Assembly: GCA_005880055.1 (NCBI GenBank)
Contig: VBJS01000064.1
Span: 1 to 14,736, forward strand
Origin: Chloroflexota bacterium
Lineage (GTDB): Bacteria > Chloroflexota > Dehalococcoidia > SM23-28-2 > RBG-16-64-32
DNA: 14,736 bases
Direction: 5' to 3'
The stretch's first letter is position 1. Each line of letters starts with the position of its first letter. This document shows, piece after piece, positions 7,736 through 14,736 of this stretch. The translations under genes were made by a program, and so were the position numbers. The notes under the pieces are model-generated. The model was not told the DNA's origin. It worked only from the letters and a program-made list of their open reading frames with translations, and searched no databases.

Positions 7736-9069
7736 GCCGCGATGCTGCGCACGCCAAAAGAGTTGTAGCTCGACTCGAATGCTATGAGCGCGACCACACC
7801 GACCACGATCGCCCAGGCGATGGGCGCGTCGGCCATCGCGGCTCTCGAGGTGGCGACCAGCGTAGCCACGAACAGGAGAACTAGAGGAATCCCCAGATCG
7901 ACCGCCAGCATGATCCAGGGATTTTCGAAGGTGATGTAGGATCCAAAGACCGCGGTGCTGACATCGGTTGATCCGCCAAGGCCCACACCTTTCGACTCGT
8001 AGCTCGTTACGTTTTGTGCGAAGTACTCAGCACTGAGCACGCGCACCGCCGTGGATTCCCAAGACGTCGTTGTGCGCTGGAGCACCCGCTGACCGAACGG
8101 GCTCGCCACCGCCATCGCGAGAACGCCGGCCGCCCCGAGGACAAGAGCGATGGTCCTGCGGTTCCGGACGCGGACCTTCAGTCGATGCCGTTCTCCCCAG
8201 GCAATCAGAGCGATGGGGTAGAGAGCGAAGGCAATCGCGCTCGCGCTTCGCGACCCGGTCGCGAGAATCCCCATCACTAGCACCGAGGCGGACATAATTC
8301 GATCCCGGAGACGTCCAATGACCGGTGAAATCGCCAGTGCGAAGAGAAGGGCATTCGATGCCGCCAACGGAGCACCAAATGTGATGGTTGACCGGTACTG
8401 TCCTGTAGCAAACGGGAACCAGGGAACGTCGCCGTAAACCGACTCGTACAGAGGGTTTTGGCCGAACGCGCCTTCGATGAGCCCGATAAGCGCTAGGATG
8501 ACCCCCGACAGAACGATGAGATTCCCCGCCTGAGCACGCGACCACGGCCAACTCCGGAAGCTGCCTAACAGCATCCAAAACAGGAGGAACGGACCAGCGT
8601 AGTTGTCGACCAACAGGGGAAGGCCCCTGACCCCGCGCTCGGCAGCCGACATCCCTGCAGCGAATAACAAGAAGAAGACCTGGAGAGTGAGTGCGACCCG
8701 CGTCCACTTCCCCGAAAGCAGCTCCTGCCACGTCACTGCCGGGCGCCAACCCAATCCCACAAGCGCCACGACATAAACGGTGGCGGGATGCACGCGGCTC
8801 AGGAGGGCTCCGTCCCCCGCGCCCGTGAAGACCGACCACAGTGAGTATGGGATGACCGCAACGAGAGCCAGGGCACCGAGCGGCGCCCAAGCCCACTGGC
8901 GCGCCGCCCCCACTGCCGCGATCCCCACCGTGACGAGCACCACGGCCGCGCCCCAATTCCCGATCGCAGCCAGCCAGCATGTGAGCCCGAGCGCCAGCCC
9001 GACGGTGACCCCGCCCATGAGCGTTTGAGGCCGACCCACACGGGCCGCCGGCGTGACGGAATCAATCAC
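7663..9069 (-). CDS. Wzy / O-antigen-ligase-like membrane polymerase
   Basis: This 468-residue integral membrane protein has ten or more hydrophobic segments along its length. The region between QNPLYESVYG and the segment beginning GAPLAASNALLFALAI, followed by ATGSRSASAIAF, matches the pattern of the O-antigen ligase/polymerase family (Wzy_C/WaaL-like). In these proteins a periplasmic loop precedes a helix carrying an SRS-type motif. A second large loop (ESTAVRVLSAEYF to GVGLGGSTDV) also fits. The expected role is joining lipid-linked repeat units on the periplasmic face. Polymerase and ligase cannot be separated by sequence alone; the nearby flippase and Wzz-like protein favour polymerase. 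The GTG start overlaps the end of the upstream glycosyltransferase by 8 nt (GTGATTGA), which suggests translational coupling. It is the last gene of the minus-strand run, and its tail overlaps the convergent glycosyltransferase. Confidence 0.82.
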   Translation of the reverse strand: MIDSVTPAARVGRPQTLMGGVTVGLALGLTCWLAAIGNWGAAVVLVTVGIAAVGAARQWAWAPLGALALVAVIPYSLWSVFTGAGDGALLSRVHPATVYVVALVGLGWRPAVTWQELLSGKWTRVALTLQVFFLLFAAGMSAAERGVRGLPLLVDNYAGPFLLFWMLLGSFRSWPWSRAQAGNLIVLSGVILALIGLIEGAFGQNPLYESVYGDVPWFPFATGQYRSTITFGAPLAASNALLFALAISPVIGRLRDRIMSASVLVMGILATGSRSASAIAFALYPIALIAWGERHRLKVRVRNRRTIALVLGAAGVLAMAVASPFGQRVLQRTTTSWESTAVRVLSAEYFAQNVTSYESKGVGLGGSTDVSTAVFGSYITFENPWIMLAVDLGIPLVLLFVATLVATSRAAMADAPIAWAIVVGVVALIAFESSYNSFGVRSIAAYVLWASLGFLRDSSSSYMSATAS

Positions 9070-10210
9070 TCCTGAATACCCTAATCGTCTCCGCTACCAT
9101 CGTATCCACCCCGAACCGGGACCGCCACTCGGTCTCCGCGCTCTGGCCGAGCCTCCGGCGCAAGGCTGGGTCTCGGAGCAAGCGCCCAACCGCCGTGGCG
9201 GCGGCAGCGGCGTCTTCCGGGTCGAACAGCAGGCCCGTACGTTCGTGGGTCACGATCTCGACGGCCCCTCCATGCCGCCCCACCGCCACGGCCGCGCCGC
9301 AGAGGCCCGCCTCGATAATCACCAGCCCCTGTGCCTCGACGCTCCGGCCCTCCTGCCGTGTGGGGAAGAGAAAGACATCGGCCGCCGAATACGCCTGCCG
9401 CAGTTCGGCCTGTTCTGCCCGACCGTACCAGAGCACATGCTCTTCGATCCGTAACCCGCGGGCGAGGTCCCGCAGCCGACCCTCCTCTGGGCCGACGCCG
9501 ATGATAACATACCGCAGCCCCGGAAACTCCTCGCGGAGCATCGCGACCGCCTGCAGCGCGACGTCATGCCCCTTCCGACGCTCCAGGCGGCCGACCGTCA
9601 ACAGGAGGGGTCCCTCGGCCGTTCCGAGCGCGCGCCGCCGCCAAGCAGATCCGTCGCCCCGCCGGAACGTCTCGAGGCTGACTCCCACGAACACCACGTG
9701 ACACTTGCAGGGGGGAAGGCCGGCCCGGAGGGCGAGCCCTCTAGTGTATTGACTGATGCAGATAATCGCGGAGGCGCGCCAGCCGAGCAGCTGCATCACG
9801 GCACGCCGCCACCAGTCCCGCGGCGACCACAGACCGAATCCGATGAGCTCAGGCCCACAAACTGTCACGATGAGTCGAAAGCGGCGCGGAAACCCTAGGG
9901 TCAGAAGCGCCGCTACCTGCGCGAAGAGATACGTGGTGGCGATCACGACGGGTCGCTCCGTCCGCGACCGCGTGGCCCGCCACAGAGCAAGCGTGAGAAT
10001 CCACCGACGCCTCAGGAAGAACCGGGCCGACCTGAGAGAGAACCTTCTTACTGGCACCGGCCCGATGGCGTCAGCGTTGGGCGCGTCGGGGTATTGAGGC
10101 GCCAGGACCTCAACCCCCACACCCCGGGTCGCGAGGCCGCGCGCGAGGAGCTCGGAGTACGAAGCTAGTCCGCCCCGGAACGGAGCGAACTCTGTCGTCG
10201 CGACTACCAC
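9062..10210 (-). CDS. GT4-type glycosyltransferase
   Basis: A GT-B fold glycosyltransferase of 382 residues from the GTG at 10210. It opens with VVATTEFAPFRGGLASYSELL, the standard N-terminal strand plus glycine loop. Mid-protein ICISQYTRGLALRAGLP and VGRLERRKGHDVALQA mark the domain linker and donor domain. Glu292 and Glu300 form the E-x7-E motif (EAQGLVIIE), preceded by FLFPTRQEGRSV, a common donor-site pattern in mannosyl/galactosyl-type GT4 enzymes. The start is ambiguous. A GTG at 10273 would add 21 residues and overlap the flippase gene by 47 nt. 10210 gives the usual short N-terminus but has no clear Shine-Dalgarno site. It follows the flippase by 16 nt and overlaps the polymerase gene by 8 nt, so it belongs to the same transcript. 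Sugar specificity is not deducible. Confidence 0.9.
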   Translation of the reverse strand: MVVATTEFAPFRGGLASYSELLARGLATRGVGVEVLAPQYPDAPNADAIGPVPVRRFSLRSARFFLRRRWILTLALWRATRSRTERPVVIATTYLFAQVAALLTLGFPRRFRLIVTVCGPELIGFGLWSPRDWWRRAVMQLLGWRASAIICISQYTRGLALRAGLPPCKCHVVFVGVSLETFRRGDGSAWRRRALGTAEGPLLLTVGRLERRKGHDVALQAVAMLREEFPGLRYVIIGVGPEEGRLRDLARGLRIEEHVLWYGRAEQAELRQAYSAADVFLFPTRQEGRSVEAQGLVIIEAGLCGAAVAVGRHGGAVEIVTHERTGLLFDPEDAAAAATAVGRLLRDPALRRRLGQSAETEWRSRFGVDTMVAETIRVFRSD

Positions 10211-10226
10211 CTGAAGAGTCAGAAGG

Positions 10227-11555
10227 TCATCTCCCCCGCTCCGCCTTAAGATGCGCCCGCGCGACCGCAACACCTAGAATCGCGACCAGGGATTCCGCGG
10301 CGATGGTGGCGAGAGCGATCCCGGGGAGGCCGAAGACGCGCGCCAGCACAATATCGCCTACGATGTTCGTCGCCACCTTCACCAGGCCAAGCCAGATCAA
10401 GGGTCGCGTGGCGTCGATGGCGATGAGGGCGCGCACTGCAAAGCCGCCGACCGTGTATGGAAGGATGGCGACGAGGTAGAACCCGATGAGCCCCGCGGCC
10501 TCAAGGTGCGATTGCAGGAACGTGCCTCCCATGACCATTCGCGCCATCAAAAACCCCGCGGGGTACACGAGCGGCGCAGCCGCCAAGGCTGCCATCCCGC
10601 CAACCAGCGCCAGGGCACGTAGTTCACGCCAGAGATCGCGGCGATCCTTCGCCGATCGAGACCACTGCGTGAATACGGTAACCTGCAATCCCGCCACCAC
10701 GGTGCCGACGATCGCGAAGTAGGCCTTCTCCCCGTACTCGACGACACTGATCCCTCCCGCCATCACTCCGGCGGCGACCACGCGATCCACGATGGGCGAC
10801 AGCGCTGCCGCCGCCATGCTCGCCGCGATCGGCCAGGTAGTCTCCCACACCGCATTCACCGAGGGGATGGTGAAACCCGCGCCCTCGACTCCCCGGGCCG
10901 TTCCCTGGAGAGCCCGAGCAGCGAGGGATAAGTTGTAGATGGTCCGCGCACCTTCCCCTAACAGGAACGCCGTGGTCAGATCCGGAAGGCGTGCGCCGAA
11001 CGGACGCACTACCATCACAAGCACAATCCCGACAGCCCGAAGGGCCATGCCCACGCAGACCAGGGGATAGCGCCCCCGACCAGTCAAGACGCCAGCACCC
11101 AGTGAGCCCAGGACCACAAGGGCAGGTACGAGTGCGACGCCCAAGGTCTGCCAAGCTCCAAGCAACGCCCGGATCTCGGGGCGTGGCTGCACGCGCGCAG
11201 CGACCTGAATGGCAAGGGCGGCGAGTGCGGCGAGCCCAAGGCCGAGCAGGGCCGCCCAACGGGCCAGACGCCATAGCCACCGAAACGCTAGGTCTCCCTG
11301 ACCCACGACGGACGCAGCATGAGGCACCACGGCTTGCTCCAGCACCACGCCCCCGACGGACACAAAAAACGTCACCGCTCCCAACGCCAGGAAGAACGCA
11401 TCGGTCTCCGGGGTCGCCCCGAACAACCGTGCGCTCACCAAGGGAATGGCGAACGACGCCGCCCGCGCCAGAGTCGTCCATAAGATGTTAGAGTGCGCGC
11501 CGGCCGCGGCTGATGCCGCCAGGCTGACGACGCGCCGAGTCCGCTCGACTACCAC
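10227..11555 (-). CDS. Wzx/MurJ-like lipid-linked oligosaccharide flippase
   Basis: A 442-residue polytopic membrane protein with roughly 12-14 hydrophobic segments and Arg-rich short loops. The N-terminal FGATPETDAFFLALGAVTFF and the central stretch LSPIVDRVVAAGVMAGGISVVEYGEKAY resemble the MurJ/MviN branch of the MOP flippase superfamily, where a helix with Asp-Arg followed by GxxS-x-x-x-Y is conserved. Its place between two glycosyltransferases and next to a Wzy-like gene argues that it flips the polysaccharide repeat unit rather than the peptidoglycan precursor lipid II. The GTG start at 11555 overlaps the stop of the upstream glycosyltransferase by 7 nt (GTGGTAG), a coupling arrangement also seen at the 9062-9069 junction. 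Classic Wzx (PF01943-type) is an alternative family assignment. Confidence 0.85.
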   Translation of the reverse strand: MVVERTRRVVSLAASAAAGAHSNILWTTLARAASFAIPLVSARLFGATPETDAFFLALGAVTFFVSVGGVVLEQAVVPHAASVVGQGDLAFRWLWRLARWAALLGLGLAALAALAIQVAARVQPRPEIRALLGAWQTLGVALVPALVVLGSLGAGVLTGRGRYPLVCVGMALRAVGIVLVMVVRPFGARLPDLTTAFLLGEGARTIYNLSLAARALQGTARGVEGAGFTIPSVNAVWETTWPIAASMAAAALSPIVDRVVAAGVMAGGISVVEYGEKAYFAIVGTVVAGLQVTVFTQWSRSAKDRRDLWRELRALALVGGMAALAAAPLVYPAGFLMARMVMGGTFLQSHLEAAGLIGFYLVAILPYTVGGFAVRALIAIDATRPLIWLGLVKVATNIVGDIVLARVFGLPGIALATIAAESLVAILGVAVARAHLKAERGR

Positions 11556-12802
11556 GGGTAACCCTTCTTGACTCCCAGCGCGCGCGCCTGCGCATAGGCC
11601 TCGAGCAGCGAGCGACGGGCGTCCCCGACCGTCAGGCCGGCGCGCGCCAGGCGAACGCGGGCGGCCGCCTCGAGGCGTGTCCTCCCGACCTCGTCCTCCG
11701 CCAATGCGGCGATCGCGTCACCCAGCCCGTCGGCACCCAGGTTGGGGGCCACCAGCAGCGCGGCGTCCCCAGTGGTCTCCCGGTGCTCAGGAAGGTCGAA
11801 GGCGACGATCGGCCGCCCTAACGCCAGGTAGTTCATCAGCTTGACCATGGTACTAGCGTCGTTGAAGGCGTTAGAGGGGCACGGCTCGACGGCAATGTCT
11901 GCCGCAGCTACCAGCCGCCGGAGTTCGTCCTGATCGGCGATCCAACCCCGGAAATCCACGCAGTCCGCGACTCCCAAACCCGCCGCGAGCAGCCGAGCGT
12001 GGGGGAGCGCGTCACCGTCTCCGGCGATGACACATCGGTACCGACGATACGGTGTGCGTGTCCGGGCCCGGGCCAGCCCCCGTAGGAGCTGATCTACGCC
12101 GTCTTGCGCTCCGATAGAGCCTATGTAACACAGGACAATATCCGCGCCCCGGCGCAGGGCGGGGTCCGGAGCCACTGGTGTCCAGACGCTTTCGTCCGGA
12201 GCGTTGCGAACGATGTGCACCCGGTCTGCCGCAATGCGCCCCCGCCCCAGGGCGACGCGGCGATAGCTGCCGTTCGGCACGATGACCAAATCCGCGACCG
12301 CGTAGGCCGAGCGCTCCAGCCCCAGCAGCGCGCGATGAAGGACGGACCCCGGACGCCCGCCCTTCGCGAGGTAGAGTTCGGGCGCAAGGTCATGTTGGTC
12401 GTAGACCACCACGGCCGCGCGTAGCTCGCGCACAAACGGGAGCCACAGCACGTCAGGGGGGTTCGCGAAGTGGAGGATGAGCTGCCGCGAGCGCGCGAGC
12501 CGGCGACGGGTGCCCCATACCCGCCAAAGGCTGATCCCGATCTCCCGGGCGTAGCCAAGCGCCCCGCCTCCCTCGGGCGGCTCGGTGAAGCGATGCACGC
12601 GCATGCCGTCGACGGTCTCCTGGGGGAGCTGGCCAGACCGTCGGGGCGCGATGACGTCAACCTGGTAGCCGGCACCCGCAAGGGTGCGCCCGAACTCCCA
12701 GATCCGGACGTCAGGGGGGACGCCCTGATTCTGCACCACCATGAGCACGGGGACAGCCGCGCCGGGCGGCCCGTCCCGCCCCTGCCCCGCTCGCTGCACC
12801 AC
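11549..12802 (-). CDS. GT4-type glycosyltransferase (NPPD/YDQHD subfamily)
   Basis: A 417-residue GT-B enzyme of a subfamily recognisable by VVQNQGVPPDVRIWEFGRTL near the N-terminus, HFANPPDVLWLPF, and YDQHDLAPELYL (more often YDHHDL). The donor domain has CYIGSIGAQDGVDQLLRGL and CVIAGDGDALPHARLLA. Its donor motif reads EPCPSNAFNDASTMVKLMNYLALGRP: the first acidic residue is kept, but Asn occupies the place where many relatives have the second Glu (KxMEYMALG). Whether this matters for catalysis is unknown. The start is GTG at 12802, three bases after the methyltransferase stop. The first ~17 residues are Gly/Pro-rich, and a GTG 17 codons in (MLMVVQNQ) is possible. A decayed relative of this gene lies at 13776-14160. 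Confidence 0.9.
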   Translation of the reverse strand: MVQRAGQGRDGPPGAAVPVLMVVQNQGVPPDVRIWEFGRTLAGAGYQVDVIAPRRSGQLPQETVDGMRVHRFTEPPEGGGALGYAREIGISLWRVWGTRRRLARSRQLILHFANPPDVLWLPFVRELRAAVVVYDQHDLAPELYLAKGGRPGSVLHRALLGLERSAYAVADLVIVPNGSYRRVALGRGRIAADRVHIVRNAPDESVWTPVAPDPALRRGADIVLCYIGSIGAQDGVDQLLRGLARARTRTPYRRYRCVIAGDGDALPHARLLAAGLGVADCVDFRGWIADQDELRRLVAAADIAVEPCPSNAFNDASTMVKLMNYLALGRPIVAFDLPEHRETTGDAALLVAPNLGADGLGDAIAALAEDEVGRTRLEAAARVRLARAGLTVGDARRSLLEAYAQARALGVKKGYPW

Positions 12803-12805
12803 TAC

Positions 12806-13699
12806 TTACTCACGGGCGTCCAGATGCCCGCGCTCGTTCCGCTTCCACCACCCCCAGTAACTCAACGTGCACAGGTCGGCCGACGGGCGATCGCGGAATC
12901 TGGCGATCATCCGCGTCCGCCGAGCTTCCACGATCTCGCGCGGCACGGCGTTGGTCACGCGCCCCGCACGATGACCGAATCCCGCTGCCGCGAACGCCTC
13001 GACGAAGTCCGCTTGCCGCCAGCGATTGGTATACCCGGGACGCAACCTCGTGCGTATCTGCCATTCCCACTCTGGGAACGTCAAGAGCCGAAGTCGATCC
13101 ACAGGGTCGAAATGGTCCCGAAAGTCGATCTCGTGAATCGAATCACCCCCGGGACGGGTCACCCGCGCAAGCTCCCGTACGACCACCGCGGGCTGATGAA
13201 CGTGCTCCAGCACCGCGTTGCTGTAGCTAAGGTCGATGGCGTCCGCCGCTACGGGCAGCGCCGCTCCGTCCGCTTGCCGGTACACTAAATAGTCGGGATC
13301 AAACTCGACGTGGCCGACTTCGATGGCGCGCACGGCGCTCCGCGCGCGGTGGGCGTGCGGCCATCGCTCGGCCTCCAGACGGACTAGCACGCCCCGCAAG
13401 TGATCACAGTCTGGCTCGTCCCAGAACAAGTGCCGATACCGATCAACGGCGACCACCCGACGGGCGCCGGCCGCGAGAAAGATTAGGCCCATCCCCAGCG
13501 ATCGTCCCGGGCCGAGTTCCAACACTTCCCGCCCAGCGACGTCCAATCGCCCCTCAGTGCGCTCTATCAGCTCCTGCCAGAGCTGAAATGGGCGTGCGGG
13601 CTCCTGGACCTCGTGGCAACGTCGGGGATTGGCGCGCTCGATGCGCTCGCGCAGGGGCGCGAGGGCGGACAGAGCGTTCTTCACGACATCAGAAAGCAA
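12806..13699 (-). CDS. Class I SAM-dependent methyltransferase
   Basis: A 297-residue Methyltransf_11-type enzyme. Motif I is ELGPGRSLGMGL (61-72), the acidic end of strand two is Asp86 (VVAVDRY), motif II is around DGAALPVAADAIDLSYS (144-160), and NAVLEHV (161-167) with TRPGG (181-185) is the usual post-motif region. HEIDFRDHFDP (189-199) resembles a group of methyltransferases found in polysaccharide clusters. The expected role is methylation of a sugar or lipid-linked intermediate in the cytoplasm; the target is not known. The start is TTG at 13699, with GGGCGGGG immediately upstream; GTG at 13684 is an alternative. It stands three bases before the glycosyltransferase at 12802 and heads the tightly packed five-gene run that ends at 7663. 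Confidence 0.87.
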   Translation of the reverse strand: MLSDVVKNALSALAPLRERIERANPRRCHEVQEPARPFQLWQELIERTEGRLDVAGREVLELGPGRSLGMGLIFLAAGARRVVAVDRYRHLFWDEPDCDHLRGVLVRLEAERWPHAHRARSAVRAIEVGHVEFDPDYLVYRQADGAALPVAADAIDLSYSNAVLEHVHQPAVVVRELARVTRPGGDSIHEIDFRDHFDPVDRLRLLTFPEWEWQIRTRLRPGYTNRWRQADFVEAFAAAGFGHRAGRVTNAVPREIVEARRTRMIARFRDRPSADLCTLSYWGWWKRNERGHLDARE

Positions 13700-13775
13700 C
13701 CCCCGCCCAACCCCGCGCCAGTCAGGCTCCGGCGATCCCGCCGGGGTGCCGCCGGGGTCTGGAGCTAGCGACAGA

Positions 13776-14160
13776 TCAGCCAGAAACGCCGCCGGTCAGC
13801 GCGCGGTTGCGGTTCATCAGCACCGGCGCCACGCACGCTCCGCATTGTCGCGCACGGCACGCATAAACCCAGCTGAGGAAGCGGACGGAGTCTTCTACGC
13901 CAAAGGATCTCGCAAGGTCTCGTAAGTAAGCGAGTGGTTCTCCGCTCCCGACCCCAAGACAATCGAGAATGCGAATCAGTCGCCGTGAGGATCCGAGAAA
14001 CGCTAGCCATAGAAGATCGGGCGGGTTACAAAAGCGAAACCCGATAACCAGCACCCGCTAAATTCCCGCCAAAGCGAGAACTCTGCAAATCCGGTGGCAC
14101 TCATTGATTCTGTACAACGAGCGCGACCGGGATGCTGTTGACAGGCTCCGCTGCGTGCAT
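13776..14160 (-). pseudogene. Decayed GT4 glycosyltransferase, relative of the 11549-12802 gene
   Basis: An ATG at 14160 (GGAGAGGG just upstream) opens MHAAEPVNSIPVALVVQNQ, followed by an in-frame TGA at 14103-14101 and VPPDLQSSRFGGNLAGAGYRV. This lines up with VPVLMVVQNQGVPPD...FGRTLAGAGYQV of the intact gene, with TGA in place of a Gly codon. The frame then stops at 14026-14028. In a second frame CNPPDLLWLAF matches the family's NPPD block, then about 70 residues downstream are missing. SGEPLAYLRDLARSFGVEDSVRFLSWV matches the donor-domain AGDG...GVAD...GWI region, and GACVAPVLMNRNRA matches IAVEPCPSNAFNDA. So ~385 nt remain of a ~1.25 kb gene, with a nonsense mutation, a frame change and at least two large deletions. 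The flanks 13700-13775 and 14161-14259 show no coding signal or RNA gene that I can recognise. Confidence 0.78.
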
Positions 14161-14259
14161 CCCTCTCCGGTCTTGTCTATCGGTTTGACCGACGCTTCCA
14201 CGGGCCCTAATGGCTGCATTGCCACGACGGCCCACCTGAGTAATCGCGACACGGCGCTG

Positions 14260-14736
14260 CTAGCGACCCGCCACCGCAGCTGCCGGCTGGCACCTGCCGA
14301 CAAAGAACTCTGTCAAGGCGTCCATGACTCGATCGGCTTGATCAGGCGTCATCTCCGGGAACATGGGGAGGCTCAGGATCTCATCCGCCGCCTGCTCCGT
14401 CACGGGGAACGCCCCCTCGCCAAGGTGCAGATGACGGTACGCCGCCTGCTGATGCAGCGGGAGCGGGTAATGAAGCCCGGTGGCGATGTCCCGGCTCTGC
14501 AGGAAAGCGCGCACACGATCGCGGTCGGGCACCCGGACCACGAACAAATGATACACGGGCCGACTGCCCGGCGTCTCCGCCACAAGGCGCACGTCCGGCA
14601 CCTCTGATAGACGCCCCCGGTATAGCGCCGCGATGGCGCGCCGAGCTCGATTCCACTGCTCCAGGCGCCGCAGCTTGATCCGCAGGAACGCGGCCTGGAG
14701 GGCGTCGAGGCGGCCGTTGTAGCCCTCGATGTCATG
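14260..14736 (-). CDS. DegT/DnrJ/EryC1/StrS sugar aminotransferase, C-terminal part
   Basis: The C-terminal ~158 residues of a PLP-dependent sugar aminotransferase; the frame runs off the right edge, so the start and the catalytic Lys are not visible. The first codons read GYNGRLDALQAAFLRIKL, the conserved substrate-loop motif of this family (GxNxRMDxLQAAxLxxKL). PVYHLFVVRVPDRDRVRAFL and GLHYPLPLHQQAAY follow, the latter matching the family's HYPxPxHxQxAY, and then AADEILSLPMFPEMTPDQ near the end. These enzymes put an amino group on a keto-sugar nucleotide, giving precursors such as dTDP-amino-deoxyhexoses. A 99-nt gap separates it from the glycosyltransferase remnant, and it is on the same strand as the transferase/flippase/polymerase run, so it was probably part of the same operon. 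Confidence 0.92.
   Translation of the reverse strand, partial: HDIEGYNGRLDALQAAFLRIKLRRLEQWNRARRAIAALYRGRLSEVPDVRLVAETPGSRPVYHLFVVRVPDRDRVRAFLQSRDIATGLHYPLPLHQQAAYRHLHLGEGAFPVTEQAADEILSLPMFPEMTPDQADRVMDALTEFFVGRCQPAAAVAGR

Noticed and set aside
8027..8980. A 317-codon minus-strand frame, offset from the polymerase gene
   Set aside because: Gly/Arg/Ser-rich with no membrane segments; the overlapping frame 7663-9069 has a clean polytopic membrane pattern.
12470..13288. A 272-codon plus-strand frame across the GT/methyltransferase junction
   Set aside because: It runs antisense to two well-supported genes and shows no recognisable motif.
14104..14607. A 167-codon plus-strand frame at the right end
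   Set aside because: It is antisense to the aminotransferase C-terminus and the GT remnant; no domain is seen.
1..14736. Search by eye for tRNA, rRNA, CRISPR arrays, insertion sequences, integrases or attachment sites
   Set aside because: No cloverleaf, regularly spaced repeat, transposase-like protein or terminal inverted repeat was recognised; very short or diverged elements could be missed without computation.

Overview
This GC-rich window is the interior of a surface polysaccharide (exopolysaccharide, capsule or O-antigen type) locus of the Wzx/Wzy-dependent kind. No ribosomal RNA or species marker is present, so the organism cannot be named. High GC, frequent GTG and TTG starts, an export protein with many SLBB domains and a periplasm/outer-membrane theme point to a didermic bacterium. 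Gemmatimonadota is my guess from general resemblance only.

Layout. (1) 1-1726, plus: C-terminal part of a multi-SLBB polysaccharide export protein, cut by the left edge, followed at 1723-1911 by a short frame that looks like a decayed copy of the same C-terminus. (2) 3982-1948, minus: a two-gene module, a secreted polysaccharide-deacetylase-like protein followed by an FkbM-type methyltransferase. (3) 4227-7735, plus: a Wzz-like chain-length protein, a parallel beta-helix protein whose probable Tat signal peptide lies in a different frame from the body (apparent 1-nt frameshift), and a GT4 glycosyltransferase. (4) 14736-7663, minus: a DegT/DnrJ/EryC1/StrS sugar aminotransferase (N-terminus off the right edge), a wrecked GT4 glycosyltransferase, then a tight run of methyltransferase, GT4, Wzx/MurJ-like flippase, GT4 and Wzy/O-antigen-ligase-like polymerase. 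Several genes in this run overlap by 7-8 nt. The last gene of block 4 overlaps the last gene of block 3 tail-to-tail by 73 nt.

How they work together (inference from families): the aminotransferase makes an amino sugar nucleotide. The glycosyltransferases build a lipid-linked repeat unit and the two methyltransferases may decorate it. The flippase moves it across the inner membrane, the Wzy-like protein polymerises it, and the Wzz-like protein sets chain length. The SLBB protein exports the chain, while the deacetylase-like and beta-helix proteins may trim, modify or bind it outside the cytoplasm. The initiating sugar-phosphate transferase is not in the window.

The most informative oddities are signs of remodelling: a GT pseudogene related to the intact GT 1 kb away, an SLBB tail remnant, a possible frameshift in the beta-helix gene, and an inverted two-gene module between the export and chain-length genes. 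I do not see evidence of a wholly new class of system.
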